Both the position numbers and the translations under genes were made by a program. Source: Spirochaetota bacterium (GTDB taxonomy: Bacteria; Spirochaetota; UBA4802; UB4802). Taken from it: DNA of 7,146 nt. Each line of letters opens with the position of its first letter. The stretch's first letter is position 1. This document shows, one piece after another, positions 1-6,156 of the stretch. The DNA lies in NCBI GenBank assembly GCA_029548025.1, contig JAKPOE010000104.1:1-7146 (forward strand). The letters are read 5' to 3'. The notes beneath the pieces were generated by a model, which searched no databases, was not told where the DNA came from, and saw only the letters and a list, made by a program, of their open reading frames with translations.

Positions 1-231
1 TTGTTGTATCTTTTATCGTTTTCATCATTAATAATTGCAGGAATGCTTACAAACATGAAAGAGGCTTACTGGATAAGTGTTCTTTGTGTTGGGATAATTT
101 TTATTTATCAGCAGATGTTAGCTCGAAGAAAGGATATAGAACCTGCAATAAAAGAATTTTTTAAGGTAAATTCATTTATAGCTCCTGTTCTATTTCTGGG
201 AACATTTATTGATGTCTATTTTATTGTATAA
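1..231 (+). CDS. mqnP: UbiA-family polyprenyltransferase, C-terminal end (5' truncated by window)
   Basis: This is the last 76 residues of an integral membrane prenyltransferase that would attach the polyprenyl chain to the naphthoate ring in menaquinone synthesis. The visible part has three hydrophobic stretches, at about residues 2-18, 24-37 and 58-76. Between the second and third is the polar segment YQQMLARRKDIEPAIKEFF, which resembles the late cytoplasmic loop and final helices of UbiA proteins. The first codon, TTG, is only the window edge: family members are near 290 residues, so most of the gene lies to the left. Assignment as the menaquinone enzyme (MqnP-like) rather than another UbiA member rests mainly on the downstream ubiX-mqnE-mqnA-mqnC-menG genes on the same strand. 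The catalytic Asp-rich motifs are outside the window and cannot be checked. Confidence 0.72.
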   Translation: MLYLLSFSSLIIAGMLTNMKEAYWISVLCVGIIFIYQQMLARRKDIEPAIKEFFKVNSFIAPVLFLGTFIDVYFIV

Positions 232-235
232 AAAA

Positions 236-257
236 TATAAGCTCTGACCCCCTTATA
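236..257 (+). repeat. Left-end hairpin carrying the GCTCTGACCCC motif
   Basis: TATAAG (236-241) and CTTATA (252-257) form a perfect 6-bp inverted repeat with a 10-nt loop, CTCTGACCCC. The motif is the reverse complement of the one at 988-998. The hairpin starts five bases after the prenyltransferase stop codon, so it could also affect the 3' end of that transcript. It is not followed directly by a T-run; T6 comes 7 nt later, at 265-270. Confidence 0.6.
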
Positions 258-381
258 GTTAGTGTTTTTTAAAAAAATCACAAAAAGTATAAAAAAATGC
301 TCAATTCTTTTTAATATTTTTCATCTCCGGCGTTATGAATAGTAGGGATTTCAATTATTATAACAACACGGAGGAATACCC

Positions 382-978
382 ATGGCACGGAAATTGCGCC
401 TACAACTGCCCGAGCATACCTATCACATCATGAGCCGCTGTATCGAGTGGCGGGATATGATGCAGGAGGAGTACTTTAAAGCCTGCTTTGTCGACATATT
501 GAACAGAACAAAACAAAAATATGACTTTAAGCTGATAGCCTACTGCATCATGGACAATCATATTCATCTGGTTATCCATACGGTAGAGGATGGAGCACCA
601 ATAGCACGCATTGTACAGTATATCAAGGCACGGTTTGCCGAGATGTATAATAAAATAACCGGTAGAACGGGTCCATTCTGGAATGAGCGGTATAAGGATA
701 TCATTGTACAGTTTGCCCATGATGCGTTTCATTATCTGTTGTGGTTACTGTGGTACATAGCGTTCAATCCAGTACGGAAGCGCCGGTGTGATAGTCCTGT
801 CAAGTATCGCTACAGCAGTATACAATCTTATGTACAGGAGGATGCTGATGTTGGTGTACCGATAGACCATCATGAGTACTTTCTGCAGTTGGGGGACAGC
901 TTTAGCGAACGGGTAAGGCGTTTTTTGCAGTATGAGGAAGCGTATCGCAAACGCTACTCCATTGCACAGTGGGTATAA
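382..978 (+). CDS. REP-associated tyrosine transposase (RAYT, Y1_Tnp/IS200-like)
   Basis: This 198-residue protein has the architecture of TnpA-REP proteins: a single Y1 transposase domain of the HUH single-strand endonuclease type. The N-terminal HTYHIMSRC strand (about residues 12-20) is typical of the family. The metal-binding HUH pair is in MDNHIHLVI (H60 and H62). RTGPFWNERYKD (95-106) matches the conserved segment before the catalytic helix. The likely nucleophilic tyrosine is Y125 in WYIAFNPVRK, corresponding to the family YIhlNPVr motif, and YRYSSIQSY (142-150) matches the conserved SS segment after it. All key residues are present and the frame is open, so the enzyme may be active. 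The ATG is set by a good Shine-Dalgarno, GGAGGA at 370-375, seven bases upstream. Such enzymes cut and rejoin single-stranded DNA at short palindromic repeats; inverted copies of a candidate target motif flank this gene. Confidence 0.88.
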   Translation: MARKLRLQLPEHTYHIMSRCIEWRDMMQEEYFKACFVDILNRTKQKYDFKLIAYCIMDNHIHLVIHTVEDGAPIARIVQYIKARFAEMYNKITGRTGPFWNERYKDIIVQFAHDAFHYLLWLLWYIAFNPVRKRRCDSPVKYRYSSIQSYVQEDADVGVPIDHHEYFLQLGDSFSERVRRFLQYEEAYRKRYSIAQWV

Positions 979-1006
979 AATAAAAAAGGGGTCAGAGCCT
1001 TATACC
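972..1006 (+). repeat. Right-end hairpin carrying the GGGGTCAGAGC motif
   Basis: GGTATAA (972-978) and TTATACC (1000-1006) form a perfect 7-bp inverted repeat with a 21-nt loop. The loop consists of an A-rich stretch followed by GGGGTCAGAGCC (988-999). The left arm overlaps the last codons and the TAA stop of the RAYT gene. Together with 236-257, each end of the cassette thus presents the motif inside an AT-stem loop, in opposite orientations. This is a plausible recognition layout for a Y1 transposase, although the pairing has not been tested. Confidence 0.55.
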
Positions 1007-1060
1007 TCAACCGTAAAATTAATCTTTATTTATACACAGCTTCGTGATACAATTAATCAC

Positions 1061-1663
1061 ATGATAATTGTAGGTATAACAGGTGCTAGCGGGGCACTAT
1101 TAGGCATACGCTGTATTGAAGAGCTGGTATATCATAATAAACAAATTGCTGTTATAGTATCCAAGAGCGCATGGCCTATCATACACCATGAGATGCAAAC
1201 AGATTGTACCTCGATTATAAGCATTGTTAAACAACGAACTATGCAACCGGAATTGTTAAGTAATATTATAGAGTATAGTCCTGATGATTTTTTTGCACCT
1301 ATAGCAAGTGGCAGTAATCAATTTGAAGCTACAATAGTTATACCCTGCTCAATGAAAACAGTGGCTGCTATCGCTCATGGATATGCAGATAATTTAATCC
1401 ATAGGGTATGTGATATTGCACTGAAGGAAAAACGGCAGCTTGTTATAGTGCCCCGTGAAACCCCTTTGAGTGCACTACATCTTTATAATCTCTATGCGTT
1501 ATCAATGTATGGGGCTTCAGTGGTAATGCCCATACCAGCTTTTTATAATTTTCCTGAAACCGTCGATGATGTAGTAAATTTTATCATAGGCAGGGTATTT
1601 GACCAGTTACATATTCAGCATAACCTCTATAGGCGATGGCATTATGAAGAACATACACGATGA
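1061..1663 (+). CDS. ubiX: Flavin prenyltransferase, UbiX family
   Basis: UbiX joins a dimethylallyl group to reduced FMN, making the prenylated FMN cofactor used by UbiD-type decarboxylases. In futalosine-pathway bacteria the partner would be the UbiD-like enzyme that decarboxylates dihydroxynaphthoate. The 200-residue product has the full set of family motifs: the N-terminal nucleotide-binding GITGASG (5-11), SKSAW (34-38), IASGS (81-85), PCSMKT (95-100), the NLIHRVCDIALKEKR block (111-125) and RETP (132-135). An open frame extends upstream to 932, but those 43 codons read through the RAYT 3' end and its repeat. The family alignment begins at the ATG at 1061, so I chose that start. No clear Shine-Dalgarno precedes it, and GTGAT/ATCAC (1044-1048/1056-1060) lies just upstream. 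The 3' end overlaps mqnE by 20 nt. Confidence 0.92.
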   Translation: MIIVGITGASGALLGIRCIEELVYHNKQIAVIVSKSAWPIIHHEMQTDCTSIISIVKQRTMQPELLSNIIEYSPDDFFAPIASGSNQFEATIVIPCSMKTVAAIAHGYADNLIHRVCDIALKEKRQLVIVPRETPLSALHLYNLYALSMYGASVVMPIPAFYNFPETVDDVVNFIIGRVFDQLHIQHNLYRRWHYEEHTR

Positions 1664-2729
1664 AAAACTTGCCCTTATTTATAATAAAGTTATTGCGGGA
1701 GTACCAGTCAGTAACGATGACGCATACACAATGCTAACCACCAATGATATCATGGGACTTGGCTTCATTGCTAATACAGTAAAAAAGGAAATGCATGGCA
1801 ATATCATCTACTATGGTGTTAATATGAATCTCAATTACACCAATATATGTTTGCTGCGCTGTCCTTTATGTGCTTTCTCACGCGATAAGGATGACCACGA
1901 TGCCTATTGTTTATCACATGATGAGATAGTTCATAAAATAAAAAATGCTGCTGACATTGATGAGGTGCACATCGTTGGAGGGATACATCCCGATTTGCCT
2001 TTTTCATACTATGAAGAGATGATTGCATTGATAAAATCTACCAGGCCTGATATTCACATTGTTGCTTTTACTGCTGTTGAATATGACTATATGGCAAAGA
2101 AATTTAATATTCCGCTTGATGAGCTATTTCAGCGATTAAAAAAAGCTGGCATTGATTCCATACCAGGGGGAGGTGCAGAAATACTTGCCAATCATATCCG
2201 AACAACTATCGCCCCAAAAAAAATAAGTGGACAACGGTGGCTGGAGGTTATGGCGACAGCACATAGAAATGGAATGAAAAGCAATGCAACCATGCTTTTT
2301 AATCATATCGAAGATACTGCTGATATTGTTGATCATATGTGCAAAATTCGTGATTTGCAGAATACTACCGGTGGATTCAAAACCTTTGTGCCCCTCGTAT
2401 TCCATGAAGAAAATACAGGGGTCAGAGCCAGACGGAAAGATCCAACCGGCTATGACATCATCCGTATTTATGCTACTGCGCGCATATATCTTCATAATAT
2501 TCCCCACATAAAGGCGCTGTGGATGTATGTAGGTGAAAAGCTTGCACAGGTGTTACTGCAATGCGGTGTGGATGATATTGGTGCTACATATTATTATGAA
2601 AAGGTGGTCCACAGTGCAGGTGCAAAAACGCCTGCATGGGGGTCAGAGCCTTTTTTGCAGCACTTAATTTATGACGCTGGTTTTAAACCTGTGCGGGTTA
2701 ACGCCAGCTATGAAGCAATAAAAAAATAG
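1644..2729 (+). CDS. mqnE: Aminofutalosine synthase (radical SAM)
   Basis: MqnE adds a SAM-derived adenosyl radical to 3-[(1-carboxyvinyl)oxy]benzoate to give 6-amino-6-deoxyfutalosine. The 361-residue product has the radical-SAM cluster motif CLLRCPLC (C69, C73, C76), VGGIHPDLP (111-119) after the first beta-alpha unit, IDSIPGGGAEIL, then ATMLFNHIED and FVPLVFHEENT. The HIE and PLVFH forms are typical of MqnE; its paralogue MqnC has GET and PWSF at these places. The start at 1644 lies inside ubiX (20-nt overlap), with weak AGGCG at 1631-1635, suggesting translational coupling. Further in-frame codons reach 1599 but lie deeper in ubiX and add no family sequence. The GGGGTCAGAGCC repeat lies in the gene twice (2418-2429 and 2639-2650), encoding G259-A262 and the segment from W332 to P336. 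The C-terminus (PVRVNASYE) departs from the usual PVxRDxxY ending. The reading frame is intact. Confidence 0.93.
   Translation: MKNIHDEKLALIYNKVIAGVPVSNDDAYTMLTTNDIMGLGFIANTVKKEMHGNIIYYGVNMNLNYTNICLLRCPLCAFSRDKDDHDAYCLSHDEIVHKIKNAADIDEVHIVGGIHPDLPFSYYEEMIALIKSTRPDIHIVAFTAVEYDYMAKKFNIPLDELFQRLKKAGIDSIPGGGAEILANHIRTTIAPKKISGQRWLEVMATAHRNGMKSNATMLFNHIEDTADIVDHMCKIRDLQNTTGGFKTFVPLVFHEENTGVRARRKDPTGYDIIRIYATARIYLHNIPHIKALWMYVGEKLAQVLLQCGVDDIGATYYYEKVVHSAGAKTPAWGSEPFLQHLIYDAGFKPVRVNASYEAIKK
2418..2429 (+). repeat. GGGGTCAGAGCC motif inside mqnE, copy 1
   Basis: This is an identical 12-mer to the one at the right end of the RAYT cassette (988-999). It begins at codon position 1 and reads GVRA, directly after the conserved FHEENT and before DPTGYD, a stretch that varies among MqnE proteins. 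It keeps the frame open. Confidence 0.7.
2639..2650 (+). repeat. GGGGTCAGAGCC motif inside mqnE, copy 2
   Basis: This is a second identical 12-mer in mqnE, preceded by one more G and followed by TT as at 988-1001. It starts at codon position 3, so it reads WGSEP rather than GVRA. The different reading frame shows that the match is conserved as DNA and not as protein. It sits between AGAKTP and LIYDAG near the C-terminus. Confidence 0.7.
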
Positions 2730-2741
2730 CAACGAGGTACC

Positions 2742-3551
2742 ATGAAATTAGGGTATATTAATTATTTAAACTGTTATCCTTTTTACTTTAACATGTTTGA
2801 AAAAAAACCACTTCCTGATGTTGAGGTTATTCCGGCATATCCAAGCCAGCTTAACGCAATGATAAAAGAAGGGAAGCTTGCAATGAGTCCTATATCTGCT
2901 GCAGCGTATGCAGAAGGCTATAACGACCTTGTACTGTTACCTGACTTCTGTTTAAGTTCGATTGGGTATGTGCGCTCAGTCATACTGGTGAGCAAAAAAC
3001 CTATTGAAAATTTAAACCACAGCACCGTTGGGTTATCGAGTGCATCGCAAACATCGGTAGTGCTGTTAAAAATTTTATTACAAAAATATTACGGGCTGGT
3101 CCCAAACTATATTCCATCTGATCCTTATGCAACACTGCACCATGTTGACGCCAAACTGGTTATTGGCAACGAGGCAATGATGCACGAAACCGAACCGCTT
3201 CCCTATGTATATGACCTTGGCGATTTATGGCTTAACAAAACAGGATATCCTGTAGTGTTTGCTGTATTTGCAGTCCGCAATGATGCACTGGATAGCAATG
3301 AAAAAACTATCAATGCAGTTTGCCAATCGTACCACACATCGCTTTTACAACTTAAAAACAATGCACCCGAATTAATTGCATGTGCCAGTCTTCGCTATCC
3401 TGATATAGCGTATGATATCGCAACATACTATACACTGCTTAAATTTGAATTTGCAAACAAGCTCAAAGAAGCGTTGATGTTTTATTTTACCAGTGCTCAT
3501 GAATTGGGCTTGCTGCCATATATTCCTTCGTTACAATTTTATGGGCGATAG
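2742..3551 (+). CDS. mqnA: Chorismate dehydratase
   Basis: MqnA catalyses the first committed futalosine-pathway step, the dehydration of chorismate to 3-[(1-carboxyvinyl)oxy]benzoate. The protein is 269 residues, normal for the family, and has a periplasmic-binding-protein-like fold without a signal peptide, so it is cytoplasmic. Visible family motifs are the N-terminal LGYINYLNCYPF (3-14), MSPISAAAYA (48-57), LLPDFCLSSIGYVRSV (65-80), SQTSV (102-106), IGNEAMM (141-147), YDLGDLW (157-163) and TGYPVVFAVFA (167-177). A GAGG at 2734-2737 precedes the ATG by four bases, rather close but in a usable range. The gene follows mqnE by 12 nt and precedes mqnC by 9 nt, consistent with one transcript. 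Its product is the substrate of the neighbouring MqnE. Confidence 0.94.
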   Translation: MKLGYINYLNCYPFYFNMFEKKPLPDVEVIPAYPSQLNAMIKEGKLAMSPISAAAYAEGYNDLVLLPDFCLSSIGYVRSVILVSKKPIENLNHSTVGLSSASQTSVVLLKILLQKYYGLVPNYIPSDPYATLHHVDAKLVIGNEAMMHETEPLPYVYDLGDLWLNKTGYPVVFAVFAVRNDALDSNEKTINAVCQSYHTSLLQLKNNAPELIACASLRYPDIAYDIATYYTLLKFEFANKLKEALMFYFTSAHELGLLPYIPSLQFYGR

Positions 3552-3560
3552 TTACTGTAT

Positions 3561-4631
3561 ATGAATACCGTTGACTCAATAATCAATGCCGCATATAACA
3601 ACAAACGCCTGGAGCCTCATGAAGCCGTTTTACTTTTTGATTGCGATGTTGCGACCTTAGGAGTTTTAGCCAATTATCGCAGAGAACAAATAGTCTCCGG
3701 CAATGAGGTTGGCTTTGTTATAGACCGGATTATAAATTATTCTAATCGCTGTCAGGCAATGTGTAAATTTTGTGCATTCCATGCACAAGCAGGGAAGATA
3801 CAGTCATATGATCTGACGGTTGATGATATTTTGCAAAAAATTGATGAGCTGGTACATATAGGTGGCACTCAGGTAATGCTGCAGGGAGGATTGCATCCTG
3901 ACTATACATTACAGGATTATGTTGCCATGATAAAAACTATCAAACAGCATTATCCTGATATTTATCTTCATTCATTTTCACCATCAGAGATAGTCCATAT
4001 TGCAAAGCGCAGCGGCAGCACAATTGATACTATTATAGATACCTTACAACAGGCAGGGCTGGATTCAATCCCTGGCGCCTCAGATCTTCTGGTTGACGAT
4101 ATCCGTAAAAAGGTAAGCCCGCGAAAAGCTACAGTAGCACAGTGGTGCGAGGTAGTCCGTTCAATAAAAAAACACGGTATGCACACAACAGCTACCATGA
4201 CCTATGGGATGGGTGAAACAAAGCTTCAACGGATAGAGCATTTTAATGTTATACGGAAAATGCAGGATGAAACAGGTTGTATTATGGCATTTATTCCATG
4301 GTCATTTGCACCAAAGGGAACAAATATGGACACTATAATCCCTGCAACAGGGATTGATTATCTAAAAACTGTTGCTATTTCACGAATATTTCTGGACAAT
4401 GTACCTTATTTACATGCGGGATGGCTAACTGAAGGGATGGCTCTGGCACAGATAGCGCTGGCAATGGGTGCAAATGATATGGGTGGCATATTGATGGAAG
4501 AGAAGGTTGTAAAGGCTACCGGTGTAACAACCACAACAAATATACCGCAGTTGTGTGATGTTATCATTAATGCAGGCAAAATTCCGGTTCACAGAGATTC
4601 CATGTATACTGTACTGCGGAGAATGGTATGA
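3561..4631 (+). CDS. mqnC: Cyclic dehypoxanthine futalosine synthase (radical SAM)
   Basis: MqnC uses a SAM-derived radical to cyclise dehypoxanthine futalosine, forming the second ring of the naphthoquinone. The product is 356 residues with the cluster motif CQAMCKFC (C64, C68, C71), GGTQVMLQGGLHPDY (101-115), the LDSIPGA segment, TATMTYGMGET and AFIPWSF. The GET and IPW forms identify MqnC and separate it from the MqnE paralogue upstream; the two genes are clearly diverged duplicates. The expected HRDxxY ending is present (PVHRDSMY). No strong Shine-Dalgarno is seen in the nine bases between mqnA and this ATG, so initiation may depend on coupling to mqnA. The gene ends in an ATGA overlap with menG. 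No copy of the GGGGTCAGAGC repeat was found here. Confidence 0.94.
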   Translation: MNTVDSIINAAYNNKRLEPHEAVLLFDCDVATLGVLANYRREQIVSGNEVGFVIDRIINYSNRCQAMCKFCAFHAQAGKIQSYDLTVDDILQKIDELVHIGGTQVMLQGGLHPDYTLQDYVAMIKTIKQHYPDIYLHSFSPSEIVHIAKRSGSTIDTIIDTLQQAGLDSIPGASDLLVDDIRKKVSPRKATVAQWCEVVRSIKKHGMHTTATMTYGMGETKLQRIEHFNVIRKMQDETGCIMAFIPWSFAPKGTNMDTIIPATGIDYLKTVAISRIFLDNVPYLHAGWLTEGMALAQIALAMGANDMGGILMEEKVVKATGVTTTTNIPQLCDVIINAGKIPVHRDSMYTVLRRMV

Positions 4632-5404
4632 GATACATCATTGATAACAAAAATCCCAACACTCGCAAACAACAAATCAGGACCATGTTTGATTCAATTG
4701 TTGAAGGTTACGATAGGGCAAACAGGATTTTATCATTAGGGATTGATACAATCTGGCGTAAAAAAATGATTCAGCAAATTGATTGTAAGCAAAACGATGT
4801 TGTTCTGGATGTTTGCTGTGGAACAGGTGATCTGTCAAAACTTATCCGCAATACAGGAGCAAAGGTCATATCATTAGACTTTTCATCTGCCATGATTAAC
4901 AAGGGCAAAAAGAATGGAAATATAGATGATATGGCAGTAGTAGCTGATGCTTCAAGGCTTCCGTTTAAAGAAGCAACATTTAGCAAGGTATGTGTATCCT
5001 TTGGCATACGCAATATTCCGGATATTGATATATTTCTGGGCGAAGTATTCAGGGTGTTACAACCCGGAGGGATGTTTGTTGCATTGGAGTTTACCCGTCC
5101 ACGCAATCCTATTGTGCGATTAATCTATTTTTTATATCTCTATACATTCCTGCCTATGATTGGTGGAATTATCGCAGGGAACATAAAAGCATATCACTAT
5201 CTATCAAAGACCATACATACATTTATTGATCCGCCATCATTACTGGCAATTCAGGAAAAACATGGTTTTGTTGAAATAAAGTGTAATTCCATGACACTGA
5301 GTATTGTTACCGCATATTCAAGTATAAAACCAAAGTCCCTATCATCGCCTTTAAGCTTACAGCATTTAAACAACTTACAGCACAACAGGGTGATAATACA
5401 TTAG
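4628..5404 (+). CDS. menG: Demethylmenaquinone methyltransferase
   Basis: MenG (UbiE family) performs the last step, SAM-dependent C-methylation of demethylmenaquinone. The 258-residue protein shows the family signatures in order: MFDSIVEGYDRAN (20-32), LGIDTIWR (37-44), SAM-binding motif I VLDVCCGTGDL (59-69), the acidic LDFS (83-86), SFGIRNIPD (124-132), LQPGG (144-148), LEF (153-155), PMIGGIIAG (176-184) and a terminal LSIVTAY (224-230). About 25 residues follow IVTAY, more than many family members carry; this tail is Ser/Leu/Asn/His-rich with no recognised function. The ATGA overlap with mqnC (4628-4631) implies translational coupling. It is the last gene of the + strand operon, since the next genes are convergent. 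Confidence 0.92.
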   Translation: MRYIIDNKNPNTRKQQIRTMFDSIVEGYDRANRILSLGIDTIWRKKMIQQIDCKQNDVVLDVCCGTGDLSKLIRNTGAKVISLDFSSAMINKGKKNGNIDDMAVVADASRLPFKEATFSKVCVSFGIRNIPDIDIFLGEVFRVLQPGGMFVALEFTRPRNPIVRLIYFLYLYTFLPMIGGIIAGNIKAYHYLSKTIHTFIDPPSLLAIQEKHGFVEIKCNSMTLSIVTAYSSIKPKSLSSPLSLQHLNNLQHNRVIIH

Positions 5405-5409
5405 ATAGA

Positions 5410-5434
5410 ATTGATGTTTCATCAGTGTTTTTTT
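5410..5434 (+). terminator. Possible weak intrinsic terminator after menG
   Basis: ATTGATG (5410-5416) can pair with CATCAGT (5420-5426) around a 3-nt TTT loop, with one U-G pair. A T7 run (5428-5434) follows almost at once. Position and T-run fit a terminator for the Mqn operon, six bases after the menG stop. The stem is short and AT-rich, so its strength is doubtful. Confidence 0.4.
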
Positions 5435-5477
5435 ATCAGTAACCATTCAATTAGTAGATAAAGTCTGGGAATCAGGA

Positions 5478-6128
5478 TCAAAATGTTTTGAATATCATAC
5501 CAATTTCAAGTTGATAGGTATAAAGGTAATCACGCCAGCTTGTGTCTTCAATGACATTGGTAAAGTAAAATTGGCCATGTGGTGCTATATAAAAATAGGT
5601 AAAACGGTTAAATGCAAATACCAATCGCAACATTAATCCTGCCCCAAACTGATTATAATTGATATATCTAATCCCATCGGTATGTTGATTGTTGCTGCTC
5701 ATGGTATTATGAAAAATGTGCATGTAACTCAATCCATATAAGATATCAATACGAATTGTATTGCCAAATGATGATAGCAAATATAATGGTATTATTATAG
5801 AATGATTTTTTGATTTTAATTTTTCATCAGTACTATCCTGAAATACCAATTCACTTTCAAGGTATGAATAGTTTATACCAGCATGGATGCCAAAGCTATT
5901 CGTAAACATGTTTTCAAAAAATAACCCAGCACCAGCCATAATACCTTGATTCCATGTAATATCCTTCCCATCATCCTTGCCACTTTTATGCCATACATCA
6001 TCAGCTCCACCGGATAAAGAAAATCCAAAGGAATAATTTGAATAATTATTCTGTGCTATAGCTAAAGTAGATGATATAAAAACAACTATAACACAACTAA
6101 CTTTCAGCAAATTTTTTTGAAAAATCAT
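5478..6128 (-). CDS. Exported outer-membrane beta-barrel-like protein, function unknown
   Basis: This is a 216-residue protein with a classical signal peptide: K5/K9, then a hydrophobic core about 10-24, and a probable signal peptidase I site after A25 in LAIA-Q. The mature part is rich in aromatic residues, with alternating strand-like segments such as YSFGFSLSGG, FGIHAGINYSYLESELVF, IIIPLYLLSSFG, YINYNQFGAGLMLRLVFAF and FTYFYIAPHGQFYF. It ends in YQLEIGMIFKTF; a terminal Phe with alternating hydrophobics resembles the outer-membrane insertion signal. The IIIPLYL and DILYGLSYMHIF segments recall the PorT-like/OMP_b-brl families, but I cannot name a specific family or substrate. It follows the bactofilin gene by 28 nt on the same strand, so the two are probably cotranscribed. 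Only a weak Shine-Dalgarno (TAGG, complement of 6139-6142) precedes the start. Confidence 0.75.
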   Translation of the reverse strand: MIFQKNLLKVSCVIVVFISSTLAIAQNNYSNYSFGFSLSGGADDVWHKSGKDDGKDITWNQGIMAGAGLFFENMFTNSFGIHAGINYSYLESELVFQDSTDEKLKSKNHSIIIPLYLLSSFGNTIRIDILYGLSYMHIFHNTMSSNNQHTDGIRYINYNQFGAGLMLRLVFAFNRFTYFYIAPHGQFYFTNVIEDTSWRDYLYTYQLEIGMIFKTF

Positions 6129-6156
6129 GTTTTAGTTGCCTATTATGGGTTTTATA

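Larger units (their letters stand above)
236..1004 (+). mobile_element. RAYT cassette flanked by inverted GGGGTCAGAGC motifs
   Basis: One tyrosine transposase gene is bracketed by an inverted pair. TATAA-GCTCTGACCCC (236-251) faces GGGGTCAGAGC-C-TTATA (988-1004), giving an 11-bp perfect core plus a matching TATAA/TTATA separated by one extra base on the right. Each motif sits in the loop of a short AT-rich stem. The cassette separates the UbiA-type gene from ubiX, two steps of one pathway, and has the same orientation as the operon. I see no target-site duplication, as expected for Y1 (HUH) transposition, which does not make one. Exact boundaries are uncertain because Y1 cleavage sites can lie several bases outside the hairpin. 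RAYTs are usually single-copy domesticated genes that mobilise short REP repeats, so this may be a resident gene with its repeats rather than a recently inserted IS. Confidence 0.7.

Noticed and set aside
262..281. GTG-T6-A7-TCAC near-palindrome as a bidirectional terminator
   Set aside because: It is almost pure A/T with a bulge and no GC stem; simple AT-tract composition explains it.
382..978. Foreign base composition of the RAYT gene
   Set aside because: Hand counts of five 60-nt lines gave about 38-47% GC, which overlaps lines of mqnC at 45%; there is no clear contrast.
932..1060. Upstream extension of the ubiX frame
   Set aside because: It overlaps the RAYT C-terminus and the repeat at 988-999, and UbiX homology begins at the ATG at 1061.
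1599..1643. Earlier in-frame start for mqnE
   Set aside because: These codons lie entirely within ubiX and have no ribosome-binding site; the ATG at 1644 fits family length.
2136..2507. Open frame on the - strand inside mqnE
   Set aside because: It is antisense to well-conserved mqnE sequence, and its product has no recognisable features.
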